In this document: positions 18,973 to 27,555 of the stretch, in pieces | Numbering within the stretch: the stretch's first letter is position 1 | Layout: the number at the start of each line of letters is the position of its first letter | Assembly (NCBI RefSeq): GCF_001038625.1 | Contig: NZ_CP011803.1 | Location: forward strand, 3,162,001-3,226,000 | From: Clostridium carboxidivorans P7 | GTDB lineage: Bacteria; Bacillota; Clostridia; Clostridiales; Clostridiaceae | Direction: 5' to 3' | Length of the DNA: 64,000 bases | Program-made: the position numbers and the translations under genes | The notes under the pieces: model-generated | Database searches by the model: none | What the model saw: the letters and a program-made list of their open reading frames with translations, nothing else | Told to the model about the DNA's origin: nothing

Positions 18973-21900
18973 ATGGATAAAAGTAAAAAGAAATGGCTTG
19001 CAGTATTATCAAAAACTGCAATACTAGGATTAATATTAACAACAGCAAGTTCGAAGGCTGCGGCCAAACCAGCAGCAATAGATATAAATGGCAAGGATAG
19101 CAAGGTATACGAATACCAATTGGAAGCACTAAAAGATTCAGCATTAGCAGAAGTATTGAATGGAAAAAGTGATTCTGCTGCCAAATTATACAATGATTTT
19201 ATTCAAAGAAGAATGTCAACTAAAGCTTATTATGATGATGTAAGAAATGCTTATGTAAGCTTTGATGTAATATCCAAGGCAGCAATTGATGCTGCATTAT
19301 CAGGTGGAACTAAAAAGTTTGATTTTAAAACCTTTATGGAAGACACAGGTAATCCAACAATAACAGTAGATGCAAATAAAGTGACAGTTGATGAAAATGG
19401 AAATGTAGCGGTTAAATCTCCCTTTGGAAATAATACAGAATTGAGTGATGGAGGTATTCATGCTTCAAACTATGAAATTTCAACCACAGGAACCTTTGGA
19501 GCCTCTGATGCTGCAAAAGTTACCACGATAAGTGGACATATATCCATAAAAGATGTCGACGCCTCAGAAAGTGATTCGATAGTTTTACAAAATTTAAATA
19601 TTAAAGGGACTCTTAACGTTGATTTTGGAGAAGGTAGTGTAAAGTTATACAATGTAAAAGTAAATGGTATTAATATAACTAATGTAGGTTCACACTCACT
19701 TGGACTTTTTGGTGAGTCTGTAGCTGATTCTGCTGATGTAAATGACTCAAACAGCAATGCACGTGTACTGGTAGCAGATAATTCTAGAATCGGAAGAGCT
19801 GTTGCACATAGCGGAGCAAGATTTGAGATAGCATCAGGGGCAACTAATCCACATCCTTTTACAGAAGTTGTATTGGCACCTGCAGACAAACCATCACCTA
19901 GTAATGCAATTACTTTTGTAGGAGGAAAATTTGATAAAGTAACCAGTGAAAAACCAGCAAATGCAGCAGTAGAGGCAGGAGCGACTTTACAGAGCGTAGT
20001 AGCAAATAGTAATCTGACTTTTTCAGGAGTAGGTTCTATTACTAAATTGGAACTTCCAACTCCAAACACGACTGTACAATTACCAGCAGCTCCAACAGGA
20101 ACTGTTTTAGTTACTGCAGCAGCAGTAGGATCAAGAGTAATTGTTCCAACTGGAGGAACTGTAGGTACACTAAATGCTAATGCAGCTGTAGCAATTTCAG
20201 GATCAGGATCTATTGGAACAGCTAATTTAGGAGCTAGTGGAGTTACAATGGAAACTAGACCAACAAATATAGGAGTAACGGCAGGTGTAACAGCAACTGT
20301 TGCTGGGCAAACTGTCAATTCTAGTAATGCTACAGTAATAACAGCAGTACCAACAGATTCAACACCAGCAGTACCAGTAGTAACACCACCAAGTGGTGGA
20401 GGATATGTGCCGCCTGCAAATGCAGCAGGAGCAACAATTACAACAGCAGCAGTAGCAGCTAGTAAAACATCTAGCAGCATAACAATAACAGCGGCAGAAG
20501 CAAGCACAAATCCAGGAAGTCAGAATATAGAATATGCAATCAGTACAAATGGAACAACATCACCAACAAGTGGTTGGCAAGCAGGATTGACATTTACAGG
20601 ACTTAATTCAAGTACAGGATACTATGTATGGGCAAGAACAGCAGGAAAGACAGGGTATAATGCAGGTACAGCAGTAGTAAGTTCAGCAATTACAACAGAT
20701 GCAGCAGCAAATGCAGCAGGAGCAGCAATTACAACAGCAGCAGTAGCAGCTAGTAAAACATCTAGCAGCATCACAATAACAGCGGCAGGAGCAAGTACAA
20801 ACCCAGGAAGTCAGAGTGTAGAATATGCAATCAGCACAAATGGATCGTTAGCACCAACAAGTGGTTGGCAAGCAAGTTTAACATTCAGTGGACTTAATGC
20901 AAGTACAGGATACTATGTATGGGCAAGAACAGCAGGAAAGACAGGGTATGATGCAGGTACAGCAGTAGTAAGTGCAGCTATTACAACAGATGCAGCAGCA
21001 AACGCAGCAGGAGCAGCAATTACAACACCAGCAGCAGAAGTAAGTAAAACATCTAGCAGCATCACAATAACAGCGGCAGCAGCAAGTACAAACCCAGGAA
21101 GTCAGAGTGTAGAATATGCAATCAGCACAAATGGATCATTAGCACCAACAAGTGGTTGGCAAGCAGATTTAACATTCAGTGGACTTAATTCAAGCACAGG
21201 ATACTATGTATGGGCAAGAACAGCAGGAAAGACAGGGTATGATGCAGGTACAGCAGTAGTAAGTGCAGCTATTACAACAGATGCAGCAGCAAACGCAGCA
21301 GGAGCAGCAATTACAACACCAGCAGTAGCAGCTAGTAAAACATCTAGCAGCATCACAATAACAGCGGCAGCAGCAAGTACAAACCCAGGAAGTCAGAGTG
21401 TAGAATATGCAATCAGCACAAATGGATCATTAGCACCAACAAGTGGTTGGCAAGCAGATTTAACATTCAGTGGACTTAATTCAAGCACAGGATACTATGT
21501 ATGGGCAAGAACAGCAGGAAAGACAGGTTATAATGCAGGTACAGCAGTAGTAAGCGCAGCTATTACAACAGATGCACTAGCAGACTTAACATCGCCAGCA
21601 TTTACAACAACAGCTACAAACAATGCGGTGGCAATCATGTTAAATGAAGGAATATTCAAAACAGGTACAATAGGAGCTTCTGATTTCACATTCACAGGAA
21701 CAGATGCAACTGCTTTAGCAGCAGGAACATTTACCAGAGAAAACGATATGGTGGTAAGAATTACAGGGGTTACATTAAAAGGTGGAGCAGATAATGTAGT
21801 AGTTGTTAAGGGAGAAGCACAAGCAGTTCAAGCAGCATCAGTAGTAGTAGCATCAGGAACAGTTACAGTACCACTAGTAATCACAGCAGTTCAACTACAT

Positions 21901-22296
21901 GATGTTACTTCAGATACTGGATTTGGTAATGAAGATGGTGATGCTCTTACAATAACATTCTCAAAACCAATGACAAATACAAGCGCTTCACTGACTGCAG
22001 CAGATCTTGAAAACTTACTCAAATTTAGTGGTGTAGTTTATATTGATGGTTATCCTATAGATATAATAGATGGTAACAATTTTGATAATGTTCAATTAAG
22101 CTATGTGTTTAGCAATAATAACACTACATTAACAGTTACTAACATTGATAATACTTTCCCTTCTAAGATAACAACCAATACTTTTTATATAGGGTCAACT
22201 GTACAGTTTCAATCAGCTACACCGAACTTTAAAGATTTAGCAGGAAATGATGTGAATGGTGTACAAGGAGATAGTTTAACTATTACTGCTAATTAA
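18973..22296 (+). CDS. Large secreted repeat protein (S-layer/adhesin-like) sharing an N-terminal module with 16495
   Basis: This 1107-residue protein has a signal peptide (WLAVLSKTAILGLILTTAS, cleavage near SKA-AAKP), then the shared module (VYEYQLEALKDSALAEVLNG, KAYYDDVRNAYVSFDVISKA). A Gly/Val/Ser-rich beta-solenoid-like stretch covers about 150-470, and a Pro/Gly linker (VVTPPSGGGYVPP) follows. Four 97-residue Fn3-like repeats carry GYYVWARTAGKTGY (about 484-870), and a C-terminal Big-like region ends the protein. Alanine is coded almost only by GCA. Strong aggagga RBS. No sortase or SLH anchor. It looks like an abundant surface or biofilm protein; that role is inference. Confidence 0.8.
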   Translation: MDKSKKKWLAVLSKTAILGLILTTASSKAAAKPAAIDINGKDSKVYEYQLEALKDSALAEVLNGKSDSAAKLYNDFIQRRMSTKAYYDDVRNAYVSFDVISKAAIDAALSGGTKKFDFKTFMEDTGNPTITVDANKVTVDENGNVAVKSPFGNNTELSDGGIHASNYEISTTGTFGASDAAKVTTISGHISIKDVDASESDSIVLQNLNIKGTLNVDFGEGSVKLYNVKVNGINITNVGSHSLGLFGESVADSADVNDSNSNARVLVADNSRIGRAVAHSGARFEIASGATNPHPFTEVVLAPADKPSPSNAITFVGGKFDKVTSEKPANAAVEAGATLQSVVANSNLTFSGVGSITKLELPTPNTTVQLPAAPTGTVLVTAAAVGSRVIVPTGGTVGTLNANAAVAISGSGSIGTANLGASGVTMETRPTNIGVTAGVTATVAGQTVNSSNATVITAVPTDSTPAVPVVTPPSGGGYVPPANAAGATITTAAVAASKTSSSITITAAEASTNPGSQNIEYAISTNGTTSPTSGWQAGLTFTGLNSSTGYYVWARTAGKTGYNAGTAVVSSAITTDAAANAAGAAITTAAVAASKTSSSITITAAGASTNPGSQSVEYAISTNGSLAPTSGWQASLTFSGLNASTGYYVWARTAGKTGYDAGTAVVSAAITTDAAANAAGAAITTPAAEVSKTSSSITITAAAASTNPGSQSVEYAISTNGSLAPTSGWQADLTFSGLNSSTGYYVWARTAGKTGYDAGTAVVSAAITTDAAANAAGAAITTPAVAASKTSSSITITAAAASTNPGSQSVEYAISTNGSLAPTSGWQADLTFSGLNSSTGYYVWARTAGKTGYNAGTAVVSAAITTDALADLTSPAFTTTATNNAVAIMLNEGIFKTGTIGASDFTFTGTDATALAAGTFTRENDMVVRITGVTLKGGADNVVVVKGEAQAVQAASVVVASGTVTVPLVITAVQLHDVTSDTGFGNEDGDALTITFSKPMTNTSASLTAADLENLLKFSGVVYIDGYPIDIIDGNNFDNVQLSYVFSNNNTTLTVTNIDNTFPSKITTNTFYIGSTVQFQSATPNFKDLAGNDVNGVQGDSLTITAN
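20422..21585 (+). repeat. Four tandem 291-bp in-frame repeats
   Basis: Units begin at about 20422, 20713, 21004 and 21295, spaced exactly 291 bp (97 codons). Units 3 and 4 are almost identical; unit 1 is the most divergent (for example NGTTSPTSGWQAGLTFTG against NGSLAPTSGWQADLTFSG). Each encodes a beta-sandwich-like domain with WARTAGKTGY near its end. Copy number is likely to vary between strains. Confidence 0.92.
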
Positions 22297-22318
22297 ATCT
22301 AAAGGGCATAAAATATTA

Positions 22319-22705
22319 GCAAGCTCACTTTGTTCGCCAAGGACTCTTGGGGGCAATGTCATCAAGCTAAAATAGAAATTATTTACAACAAATGATATTT
22401 AAACTGTAAACTTGCATTTCTAAATTAATGATTGCAAGTTTGCAGTTTTTTTGTTTTAAGAAGTTATTTTTGAAACTGCTTAAATATGATTTTTCCTATT
22501 TATCGATTTTATTGTAATTTTAATAATCCTTGCATATTTTTGCAATAAAGGCTCGTACATTATTTCATTTCTTTTAAAATCCATTTTATTTCTTCTTCAA
22601 GATAGCTTTTTGGTTTCATAAAAAATCACCCCATAGATAAGATATACCTAGAAAAAAAGGTATTCAAATTGATTATTGGGGCGATTTTCAAAAGTTGGCC
22701 TTGCT
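22319..22705. other. Intergenic stretch with terminator and decayed repeat-element pieces
   Basis: Between the surface gene and the TetR gene there are a degenerate piece of the dispersed 3' repeat (22319-22365) and the terminator listed separately. A near-palindromic pair follows (aaaatcacccca around 22624 and tggggcgatttt around 22677). Minus-strand MKPKSYLEEEIKWILKEMK (19 codons, 22562-22621) reads like a scrap of a larger protein. A gctcgtacatt motif here also occurs near 45109. No intact gene. Confidence 0.4.
22401..22455 (+). terminator. Intrinsic terminator of the secreted repeat-protein gene
   Basis: A 16-bp stem (aaactgtaaacttgca 22401-22416 / tgcaagtttgcagttt 22433-22448, one mismatch) is followed by tttttgtttt. 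Confidence 0.85.
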
Positions 22706-22716
22706 TAAATATAGTG

Positions 22717-23283
22717 CTATAGTTCCCTAACATCATAAACTAAAGGATTTATCAGTTTTAACACAAGCTCTGCAAGTTGTGCAGGAGTTTCTGTAAAATT
22801 ATTCTCCAGCCAATGAGCTTTTACTTGAACTAAACCGCCTAATAGAAAATGTTTCATATATGATATTTCTAAATCAGAGTTGGCATAAAGTTTAATAATT
22901 GCTTGGTCAAAATATTTGCCCATATAGGGATAATAGAAATCCATAACTTTATGATTCACCTTGCTTTTTTTCACTAATAACAAAAAATCCTTATTTTTAT
23001 GCCAATAATGAAAATAAGTTACTAATATTTTAAACATATTCTTTTGTGACATTTGTTCTATTTCATCAAAACAGTCTTTATATAATTTTTTTACATATTC
23101 ATGAAGTACTTCTTCCTTTGTATTAAAGTTTCTATAAAAGGTTTGACGGGTTAAGTCAGCCTTTTTTATTATTTCTGTAATTGTAATCTTATTAAATTCT
23201 TTTTCTTCCATTAAAGCTAAAAGAGCTTCTGTAATCCACGTTTGGGACTTTAAAGCTGTGATGTTTTGTGTTTCTTTTTTCAT
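22717..23283 (-). CDS. TetR/AcrR-family transcriptional regulator
   Basis: This 188-residue protein has a TetR helix-turn-helix at about 15-60 (WITEALLALMEEKEFNKITI, then TEIIKKADLTRQTFYRNFN). A helical ligand-binding C-terminal domain follows. It is divergent from the DJ-1/PfpI gene at 23426 with a 142-bp shared promoter region, which makes that gene and the following ferredoxin-nitroreductase its likely targets. The inducer is unknown. Confidence 0.88.
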   Translation of the reverse strand: MKKETQNITALKSQTWITEALLALMEEKEFNKITITEIIKKADLTRQTFYRNFNTKEEVLHEYVKKLYKDCFDEIEQMSQKNMFKILVTYFHYWHKNKDFLLLVKKSKVNHKVMDFYYPYMGKYFDQAIIKLYANSDLEISYMKHFLLGGLVQVKAHWLENNFTETPAQLAELVLKLINPLVYDVREL

Positions 23284-23391
23284 AAAAGTTACATTCCTTT
23301 CTATAATGTATCACTTAAGCTAAAAGTATTGACCATACTTTTCTGATATTATATTATATAAGCAAATAAGTTACAAGTGTAACATTTTTTT

Positions 23392-23416
23392 AGAGGACAG
23401 AGGACAGTGAAGGAGG
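23392..23416 (+). repeat. Fragment of the aggacag repeat supplying the RBS of the next gene
   Basis: agaggacagaggacagtg directly followed by aaggagg matches the terminal inverted repeat of the element at 36317-36542. A second fragment (gacagaggacaatttt) lies after the DJ-1 gene at 24158. The aaggagg of the repeat lies 11 nt before ATG 23426 and appears to serve as its ribosome site. Confidence 0.65.
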
Positions 23417-23425
23417 AACATTATT

Positions 23426-24124
23426 ATGGATAAAAAAATATTAGTTGTTGTTACAAATATAGATAAATATGAAAGTACAAAAGAACCAACAGGTTTATGG
23501 CTTGGAGAGTTGGTGCATTTCTACAATAGAATTCAAAAAGATGGAATTAAAATGGATATTGCCAGTATTCAAGGAGGAAATGTGCCTATTGATCCACTGA
23601 GCGTTAGTGAAAATATCCTTGATGAAGTAACAAGAAAGTACTATGAGGATGAAGACTTTATGAAGAAATTAAACAGCAGCTTAAAGCTAGGTGAACTAAA
23701 TCCAGAGGATTACAGAGTTATTTATTTCACTGGTGGTCATGGAACAATGTGGGACTTTCCAAATTCTTCTGAGATCCAAGAGATGAGTAAAACTATTTAT
23801 GAAAATGGTGGTATATTATCTGCTGTATGTCATGGAGTTGGAGCTTTATTGAAGATTAAGGATAAGAATGGTGAACTTGCTATTAAGGGAAAAGAAGTGA
23901 CTGGTTATTCAAATACTGAAGAAGAGCTTGCAAATGCTATGAACAAGATTCCTTTTCAATTAGAGGAAGAATTGAAGAAAGCAGGTGCAAAATACACAAA
24001 AGCATTAAATCCATTTGTATCTTATACAAGAGTAGATGGTACTGTTATAACTGGACAAAATCCTCAATCAACAGAGGAAGTAGCAGAAAAGGTGTTAGAC
24101 GTGTTAAAGATGATAGAAAAATAA
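23426..24124 (+). CDS. DJ-1/PfpI-family protein (type 1 glutamine amidotransferase-like, Hsp31/glyoxalase III-like)
   Basis: This 232-residue protein has FTGGHGTMWDFP (about 101-112) and the nucleophile elbow SAVCHGVGALL with Cys135. The large N-terminal insertion is typical of Hsp31/ThiJ-like members. These act as methylglyoxalases, deglycases or holdases. It is preceded by a TetR regulator on the other strand and followed by a ferredoxin-nitroreductase, suggesting an electrophile or redox stress unit. Its RBS lies inside a repeat element fragment. Confidence 0.88.
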   Translation: MDKKILVVVTNIDKYESTKEPTGLWLGELVHFYNRIQKDGIKMDIASIQGGNVPIDPLSVSENILDEVTRKYYEDEDFMKKLNSSLKLGELNPEDYRVIYFTGGHGTMWDFPNSSEIQEMSKTIYENGGILSAVCHGVGALLKIKDKNGELAIKGKEVTGYSNTEEELANAMNKIPFQLEEELKKAGAKYTKALNPFVSYTRVDGTVITGQNPQSTEEVAEKVLDVLKMIEK

Positions 24125-24243
24125 TCAATTTAAGAAAAATGATAAGTATTTTTTAGATGACAGAGGACAATTTTCTTATATAAATAAAACTTTCGTATGT
24201 GCAAAAATTGAATAAAAAATAAAATGTGAGTGGAGATGTTAAT

Positions 24244-25065
24244 ATGATGAAAGTAGATACTGAAAAGTGTGTAGGATGTGGACTATGTGTTAAGGATTGT
24301 TTTCCAAAGGACATAGAAATGGTTGATAACAAAGCTAAGATTAACAATGTAACTTGTTTTAAATGTGGCCATTGTATAGCAGTATGCCCTAAAGCAGCAA
24401 TAACGACTGATGAATACAATATGGAAGATGTAAAAGAATATAATAAAGAAGATTTTTCAATACAGCCTGATAGTTTATTGAATTTCATTAAGTTTAGAAG
24501 AACTATAAGACAATTTGAAAATAAGCCAGTAGAGAAAGAGAAGCTTTCTAAAATTATAGAGGCAGGAAGATTTACTCAAACTGGCAGTAATATGCAGGAT
24601 GTATCCTATATAGTAGTAGAAAAAGGAATACAGGAACTTAAAGCTTTAACTCTTAAAAGTCTGAAAAAAATAGGAGAAACTATGTTAGCTAATCTAACTC
24701 CTCAGACTATGGCATATAAGAGATATGCTGAATTATGGTTAAAAATGTATGAAGAATATTTAGAAAATCCTAATTTCAATGACAAACTATTCTTCAATGC
24801 TCCAGCATTAGTAATTGTTACAGCTAATTCAATTGTAGATGGTGCCTTGGCTTCTTCAAATATGGAATTAATGACTAATGCCTTAGGACTTGGAACCTTC
24901 TTCAGTGGATTTTTTGTAAGAGCTGCACAAGATAATAAAGAGATTTTGCACTTCCTTGGACTTAAGGAAGACAAACAAGTTGTTACCTGTATGGTGATAG
25001 GATATCCAGAAGTTAAATATATGAGAACTGTACCAAGAAAAGATGCAGATATAGCCTGGAAATAA
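24244..25065 (+). CDS. Nitroreductase with N-terminal two-cluster ferredoxin domain
   Basis: This protein of about 273 residues begins with two 4Fe-4S motifs (CVGCGLCVKDCFPKD and CFKCGHCIAVCPK, residues about 10-55). An FMN nitroreductase domain (FRRTIRQFENKPVEKEKL onward) follows. I chose ATG 24244, 8 nt after ggag, over the GTG at 24226. The fusion lets the flavin take electrons from ferredoxin rather than NAD(P)H. It follows the DJ-1 gene by 119 bp, with a repeat fragment between. The substrate is unknown. Confidence 0.88.
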   Translation: MMKVDTEKCVGCGLCVKDCFPKDIEMVDNKAKINNVTCFKCGHCIAVCPKAAITTDEYNMEDVKEYNKEDFSIQPDSLLNFIKFRRTIRQFENKPVEKEKLSKIIEAGRFTQTGSNMQDVSYIVVEKGIQELKALTLKSLKKIGETMLANLTPQTMAYKRYAELWLKMYEEYLENPNFNDKLFFNAPALVIVTANSIVDGALASSNMELMTNALGLGTFFSGFFVRAAQDNKEILHFLGLKEDKQVVTCMVIGYPEVKYMRTVPRKDADIAWK

Positions 25066-25192
25066 TATTTAGATGTTGTGGAATTGTGCTTTTGATATAG
25101 GAGCTCTGGAAACAGAGCTTCCTATCCTTACCAACGGAAGAATACAAAAATCAAACAGAGGCTTCCAGTTTATATAATGCCCCCAAGGATAC

Positions 25193-25230
25193 TAAGAGAT
25201 ATCTTCATCACTAGATAAGGATATCTCTTA
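25193..25230. terminator. Bidirectional terminator with adjacent repeat remnant
   Basis: taagagatatctt (25193-25205) pairs with aaggatatctctta (25217-25230), between convergent genes. A second hairpin (aggagctctg / cagagcttcct) lies at 25099-25123. Between them, gcttccagtttatataatgc is a partial copy of the dispersed repeat. Confidence 0.65.
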
Positions 25231-25234
25231 AATT

Positions 25235-25480
25235 TTAAGGTTTTACAAAAATTTTATATAAGATAGAATCAGGATTGTAAGATTGAAAACTTAATATAAT
25301 AAGAAGCCAACATGTAAAAAATAAAAATATTAATGTACATATTATGAGTAATACAATGTGTATAGGTTTTGATTTTTTCTTTATTAAAAGTTTCATGTTT
25401 TTTATTACACCAATAAATGAAATAATAATTGTACTAAGGGTGAGTATTATAAATACTAAAAATGAGTCCATTTTATGCAT
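25235..25480 (-). CDS. Small two-helix membrane protein, hypothetical
   Basis: This 81-residue protein has two hydrophobic helices (SFLVFIILTLSTIIISFIGV and HIVLLIICTLIFLFFTCWLL) joined by a basic loop (KNMKLLIKKKSKP). An aaggag site 8 nt before ATG 25480 supports translation. No family is recognised. It stands between the ferredoxin-nitroreductase and the DAC/TPR gene and may be a separate unit. Confidence 0.6.
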   Translation of the reverse strand: MHKMDSFLVFIILTLSTIIISFIGVIKNMKLLIKKKSKPIHIVLLIICTLIFLFFTCWLLIILSFQSYNPDSILYKIFVKP

Positions 25481-25622
25481 ATGAGGTACTCCTTAAAAAA
25501 TTTTTTATTAGTTCTCTGTACCGATTTTTGCAAGAAGCCTGACCCTTTACAGAGGTTGGAGTTTAACTGACAATCTCTGTTGCTATAACTTTTAAAGATT
25601 GTATTAAGAAATCTTAAATTGA

Positions 25623-27185
25623 TTACTTATTATTATTTTCATCTTCATTATTAGTAGAATTATCCTCTTTTAGCTTTTGCTTTAATTCATTAGCTATTTT
25701 GTAACATTCTTCAGCCTCTTCGTTTCTTTCAAGAGCAGAAAGAGCATATCCTTTGTTATTATATGCAGATGCGTAATCCGGAGTAAATTTAATAGCTAAA
25801 TCATAACATTCAATAGACTCCTCATTTTGCTCAAGATCATAAAGAGCAATTCCTTTGTTATAATATGCTTTTGATAAATTAGGATTGCACTTGATAGCTA
25901 AGTTATAACATTTTATAGCATCCTCTTTTTTCTCAAGAGTATAAAGAACAACACCCTTTTTAGAATATGCCTCTGCTGATGTAGCATCTAATTCTAAAAT
26001 TTCATTTAATTTACTTAGTGCAGCTTCATAATTTTCATTGTTATATAATTTTGTAACTTCATCAAAGAATTCATTTACTTGTTTAATAATATTATCATAT
26101 TTATCACCTTTATAAATTATGTCAACCATGCCATCTTCAGATATAACAACTATTATGCAGTTACCTGTCAAATTTTCTTTCAATGAGTATTTAATAGCTG
26201 AATTATATCTTGATCCTATTGAAGAATCACCATGATTTTTATCTACGATTCCATCAAGTATTACCCCTATAGCATATAAGCAGGAATTTATGTCAATACA
26301 TATAGCTCCATCCATATTTGTTATTTTATACATTAGATCTTCTAAGCAATCTTCATTGATTAAACTTTTTTCTTTAATTTTTATAGATTGATTTATAAGC
26401 TCTTTAGTTTCACTTTTTGCAAGCTTTGGTGTAGTTATTACTAGTGTAGTTCCATGCCTTTGATTTTTAGCATAACCTACTATTTTCTTTAATGAGTTTA
26501 TTTTTTCTTCTAACTCTGATTCTTTAAAGTCGTTATTAAAAGCTTTCTTAAGAGCACTTTCTAGTGTACTTTCAGAGTATCTATTTTCTATTAAATTTGG
26601 CTTTCCATTTTTTATATTTACTAAAAATTTTTCATTTACAGCACATTCAGTTATTTCTGTATTATCATTTTTATTTATTATTTGGTTTGTAATAAAAATA
26701 AAATTTATTCTATGTTCAAATCTACCTGTAAAGTCAAATATGAAAATAGGAGTGCTTTTTTCAAGTTGGAGTTGAAGTTTACTTAATTCAGTAAATTTAC
26801 CTAATCCATATATTTTTTCATTATCTCCAATTAGATAAGTATCTTTATCTGAAGTCTGTAGTAATTTTCTTACTTTTCTATGTTCATCAAATGTAATAGA
26901 CTTGTCTAGTTTTATGTAGTAATTTACATATTTATCTGCTAAATTTTTATTCATAATGGCAACTTTTGCACAAACATCTATGCCCTCATAGGTTAAAGTA
27001 GATATATTGTTTGTTTCTTCAAACAAACTATTTTTAAGACAATCAAATTTATCTTCCCTTTTTTCAGCACATACTGATGAAAAAACCTTTTTTATATAAT
27101 CTCTTGTTTTTATAGTTAAATAGTCATCTACATTAAGATATTTATCATCTAGGTTATCTTCATCATCTTTAAAAAATTCATCCAT
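25623..27185 (-). CDS. Diadenylate-cyclase-like (DisA_N-type) domain fused to TPR repeats
   Basis: This 520-residue protein has a DisA_N/DAC-like region around 125-365: RHGTTLVIT (243-251), NMDGAICIDIN with the DGA motif at 292-294, and SIGSRYNSAIKYS (322-334) where active enzymes have a G-T/S-R-H-R motif. At least three TPR units follow (about 380-510, for example AYYNKGIALYDLEQNEESIE). Active cyclases use DGA plus RHR to make c-di-AMP; here RHR is RYN, so this may be a nucleotide sensor rather than a synthase. No clear Shine-Dalgarno precedes ATG 27185. No membrane segment. Confidence 0.75.
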   Translation of the reverse strand: MDEFFKDDEDNLDDKYLNVDDYLTIKTRDYIKKVFSSVCAEKREDKFDCLKNSLFEETNNISTLTYEGIDVCAKVAIMNKNLADKYVNYYIKLDKSITFDEHRKVRKLLQTSDKDTYLIGDNEKIYGLGKFTELSKLQLQLEKSTPIFIFDFTGRFEHRINFIFITNQIINKNDNTEITECAVNEKFLVNIKNGKPNLIENRYSESTLESALKKAFNNDFKESELEEKINSLKKIVGYAKNQRHGTTLVITTPKLAKSETKELINQSIKIKEKSLINEDCLEDLMYKITNMDGAICIDINSCLYAIGVILDGIVDKNHGDSSIGSRYNSAIKYSLKENLTGNCIIVVISEDGMVDIIYKGDKYDNIIKQVNEFFDEVTKLYNNENYEAALSKLNEILELDATSAEAYSKKGVVLYTLEKKEDAIKCYNLAIKCNPNLSKAYYNKGIALYDLEQNEESIECYDLAIKFTPDYASAYNNKGYALSALERNEEAEECYKIANELKQKLKEDNSTNNEDENNNK

Positions 27186-27359
27186 TAAAAATCTTAAAAA
27201 AGAATAGGACTTATCTTTTTTAAAAGTAGATGTAATGTTGTAACTGAATCAATTGTAATATGAGATTTAATTGATGGTGACCACCAATAATCATGCCAAC
27301 ATAAGTATTCATAACCCCAACTTTGAAAAATTTCATATGCTGGAGCGAATTCTGTTAAT

Positions 27360-27428
27360 TATTTAACAGCAAATGAGGGGAAAGCACAAACTAGAGTGTT
27401 TCAATCTTTATGGGCAGAAAACAAGTAA
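27360..27428 (+). pseudogene. Short coding scrap in the gap before the MATE terminator
   Basis: One plus-strand frame reads SVNYLTANEGKAQTRVFQSL then WAENK and a stop at 27426. It looks like the C-terminal end of a lost gene. The rest of 27186-27484 shows nothing I recognise. Confidence 0.25.
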
Positions 27429-27484
27429 AGACTTTTAGTTATGAGAAAGGTAGAACTTTATAAAATCACCTAGATATTTAAAAA

Positions 27485-27555
27485 CTAAACATAAATTTAA
27501 AAAGCATAACTTATACAATAGTTGTAAGAGTTATGCTTTTTAAATTTATGTTTAG
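27485..27555 (-). terminator. Very long perfect hairpin terminator overlapping the MATE stop codon
   Basis: Arms 27485-27510 and 27530-27555 are perfectly complementary over 26 bp, with a 19-nt loop. The right arm overlaps the last codons of the MATE gene, whose stop is at 27552-27554. The stem itself provides a run rich in T on both strands. Far longer than a normal terminator. Confidence 0.75.

Noticed and set aside
19470..20507. 345-residue open frame on the minus strand inside the secreted repeat-protein gene
   Set aside because: It is antisense to a clear secreted protein. Biased GCA/ACA codons keep the opposite frame open, and no ribosome site or recognisable domain was seen.
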